This document shows, piece by piece, positions 16,866 through 17,260 of a DNA stretch of 17,260 bases (within the stretch, counting starts at the first letter, position 1; the number at the start of each line of letters is the position of its first letter). The notes beneath the pieces are model-generated. The model had not been told where the DNA came from, searched no databases, and was given only the letters and a program-made list of their open reading frames with translations. The position numbers were made by a program, and so were the translations under genes. This DNA is from an uncultured Collinsella sp. (GTDB lineage: Bacteria > Actinomycetota > Coriobacteriia > Coriobacteriales > Coriobacteriaceae), in the NCBI GenBank assembly GCA_902470835.1, contig CABRHR010000040.1, forward strand, positions 1-17,260. Direction: 5' to 3'.

Positions 16866-16904
16866 TCTCAATCTGTAACACATAAGGCCGTTTTAAACCG
16901 TCAG
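16866..16904 (+). repeat. P2 half unit (U10)
   Basis: Left arm TCTCAATCTGTAACA (16866-16880) and 24 nt of loop like those of U7-U9 (...AAGGCCGTTTT...CCGTCAG) are present. The right arm expected at 16906 is missing; the sequence runs instead into the terminator of the rubredoxin gene. This is a truncated copy, 30 bp after the Nramp stop. Confidence 0.85.
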
Positions 16905-16913
16905 ATAAATCAA

Positions 16914-16948
16914 AAGGGTCCCAGCCGGAATATCCAGCCGGGACCCTT
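16914..16948 (-). terminator. Intrinsic terminator of the rubredoxin gene
   Basis: AAGGGTCCC (16914-16922) and GGGACCCTT (16940-16948) form a 9-bp stem with further pairing of the GC-rich inner bases. On the - strand the stem is followed by TTGATTTATC after two more T's, 41 bp beyond the rubredoxin stop. It may weakly end the Nramp transcript on the + strand, though no T-run follows there. Confidence 0.75.
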
Positions 16949-16988
16949 GGACAGAGCTCTGTATGGCTAATCGCCGTGTGTCTACGAG

Positions 16989-17132
16989 CTACTCCTCGAC
17001 AAGCTCAAACTCATCGGGGCCGACGCCGCAGACCGGACATACGTAATCCTCGGGCAGCTCGGGCGTGTCGACCTCAACCTCGTAACCGCAAACGGTGCAC
17101 ACGAACTTATACGTCTTCTTTTCCTCAGCCAT
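16989..17132 (-). CDS. Short rubredoxin-like protein
   Basis: 47 aa, MAEEKKTYKF followed by two iron knuckles: CTVCGY (Cys12, Cys15) and CPVCGVG (Cys32, Cys35), ending DEFELVEE. Four cysteines in CxxCG pairs are the rubredoxin [Fe(SCys)4] site, a one-electron carrier in oxygen or peroxide detoxification. The 17-residue step between Cys15 and Cys32 is shorter than the 30 in classical rubredoxins, closer to the rubredoxin domain of rubrerythrins. Start at 17132 follows GAGAGGAG about 7 nt upstream. A promoter (17177-17204) and a terminator (16914-16948) suggest a single-gene transcript. Partner proteins are not visible in the window. Confidence 0.9.
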   Translation of the reverse strand: MAEEKKTYKFVCTVCGYEVEVDTPELPEDYVCPVCGVGPDEFELVEE

Positions 17133-17176
17133 GATGTTCTCCTCTCGAACGTGACTGGTGATGTACTTCGTTTATT

Positions 17177-17204
17177 AGTATAGATTCTCAATAATATAAT
17201 GCAA
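17177..17204 (-). promoter_or_regulatory. Probable rubredoxin-gene promoter
   Basis: On the - strand, TTGCAT (17204-17199) and TATACT (17182-17177) are 16 bp apart in an AT-rich region 45-70 bp before the rubredoxin start. The -10 matches consensus at five of six bases. Confidence 0.55.
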
Positions 17205-17221
17205 GTATTTTTAGAACATTT

Positions 17222-17260
17222 CTAGCCTTGATACGACGAAGCTTTGGGCGGCGTCTTGCC
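17222..17260 (-). CDS. Possible 3' end of an unidentified gene (cut by window edge)
   Basis: On the - strand an open frame enters from the right edge and ends with GKTPPKASSYQG and a TAG at 17222-17224, 18 bp before the rubredoxin promoter. Twelve residues are too few to identify a family. If real, the gene lies upstream of the rubredoxin gene on the same strand. Confidence 0.3.
   Translation of the reverse strand, partial: GKTPPKASSYQG

Noticed and set aside
17165..17205. Fur or PerR operator at the rubredoxin promoter
   Set aside because: The AT-rich region has TTATT and AATAA in inverted order, but the halves match at too few positions to call a metal- or peroxide-regulator box.

Overview
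The window reads as the left end of an assembled contig from a high-GC gut-type actinobacterium. Coriobacteriia, probably Collinsella or a close relative, is my best guess from gene content, codon bias and the dense palindromic intergenic repeats; no rRNA or marker gene here proves it. Bases 1-48 are not genomic: they are an Illumina Nextera i5 adapter with index and transposase mosaic end. True sequence starts at 49, inside a copper-ATPase gene.

Layout. (1) 49-1382, + strand: a copper operon, copA 3' end, copZ-like chaperone and csoR-like repressor. (2) 1495-1968, + strand: a small membrane protein with a zinc ribbon, then a shared bidirectional terminator. (3) 2117-5942, - strand: an amidohydrolase, an AbiEi/DUF559-like protein and an unrecognised 235-aa protein. 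(4) 6358-12539, - strand: the glutamate synthase operon gltB-gltD, with a terminator just beyond gltD. (5) 12841-14358, + strand: an arylsulfotransferase-like beta-propeller protein, divergent from gltB. (6) 14730-16835, + strand: gpmA, then an Nramp Mn/Fe transporter. (7) 16989-17132, - strand: a 47-aa short rubredoxin, then the possible 3' end of another - strand gene at the window edge.

Central metabolism (ammonia assimilation by GltBD, glycolysis by GpmA) and metal handling (copper export and sensing, Mn/Fe import, a rubredoxin) make up most of the recognised content. These genes are ordinary; the spaces between them are not. Three families of inverted repeats fill most larger gaps. Family P1 (arm core AGTTGCGGTGAAATA) occurs twice in the copper operon, once supplying the last codons and stop of copA. 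Family P2 (arm TCTCGATCTGTAACA) gives nine complete 55-bp palindromes and one half unit. In its clusters the 15-bp arms alternate in orientation at a fixed 40-bp pitch, with 25-bp loops and 25-bp spacers; one step is 41 bp. Family P3 is a looser set of hairpins beginning GGGGAC or GGGAC; one serves as the gltBD terminator and another lies between divergent genes, where it cannot be a terminator. The P2 arrays are the strongest candidate for something undescribed.
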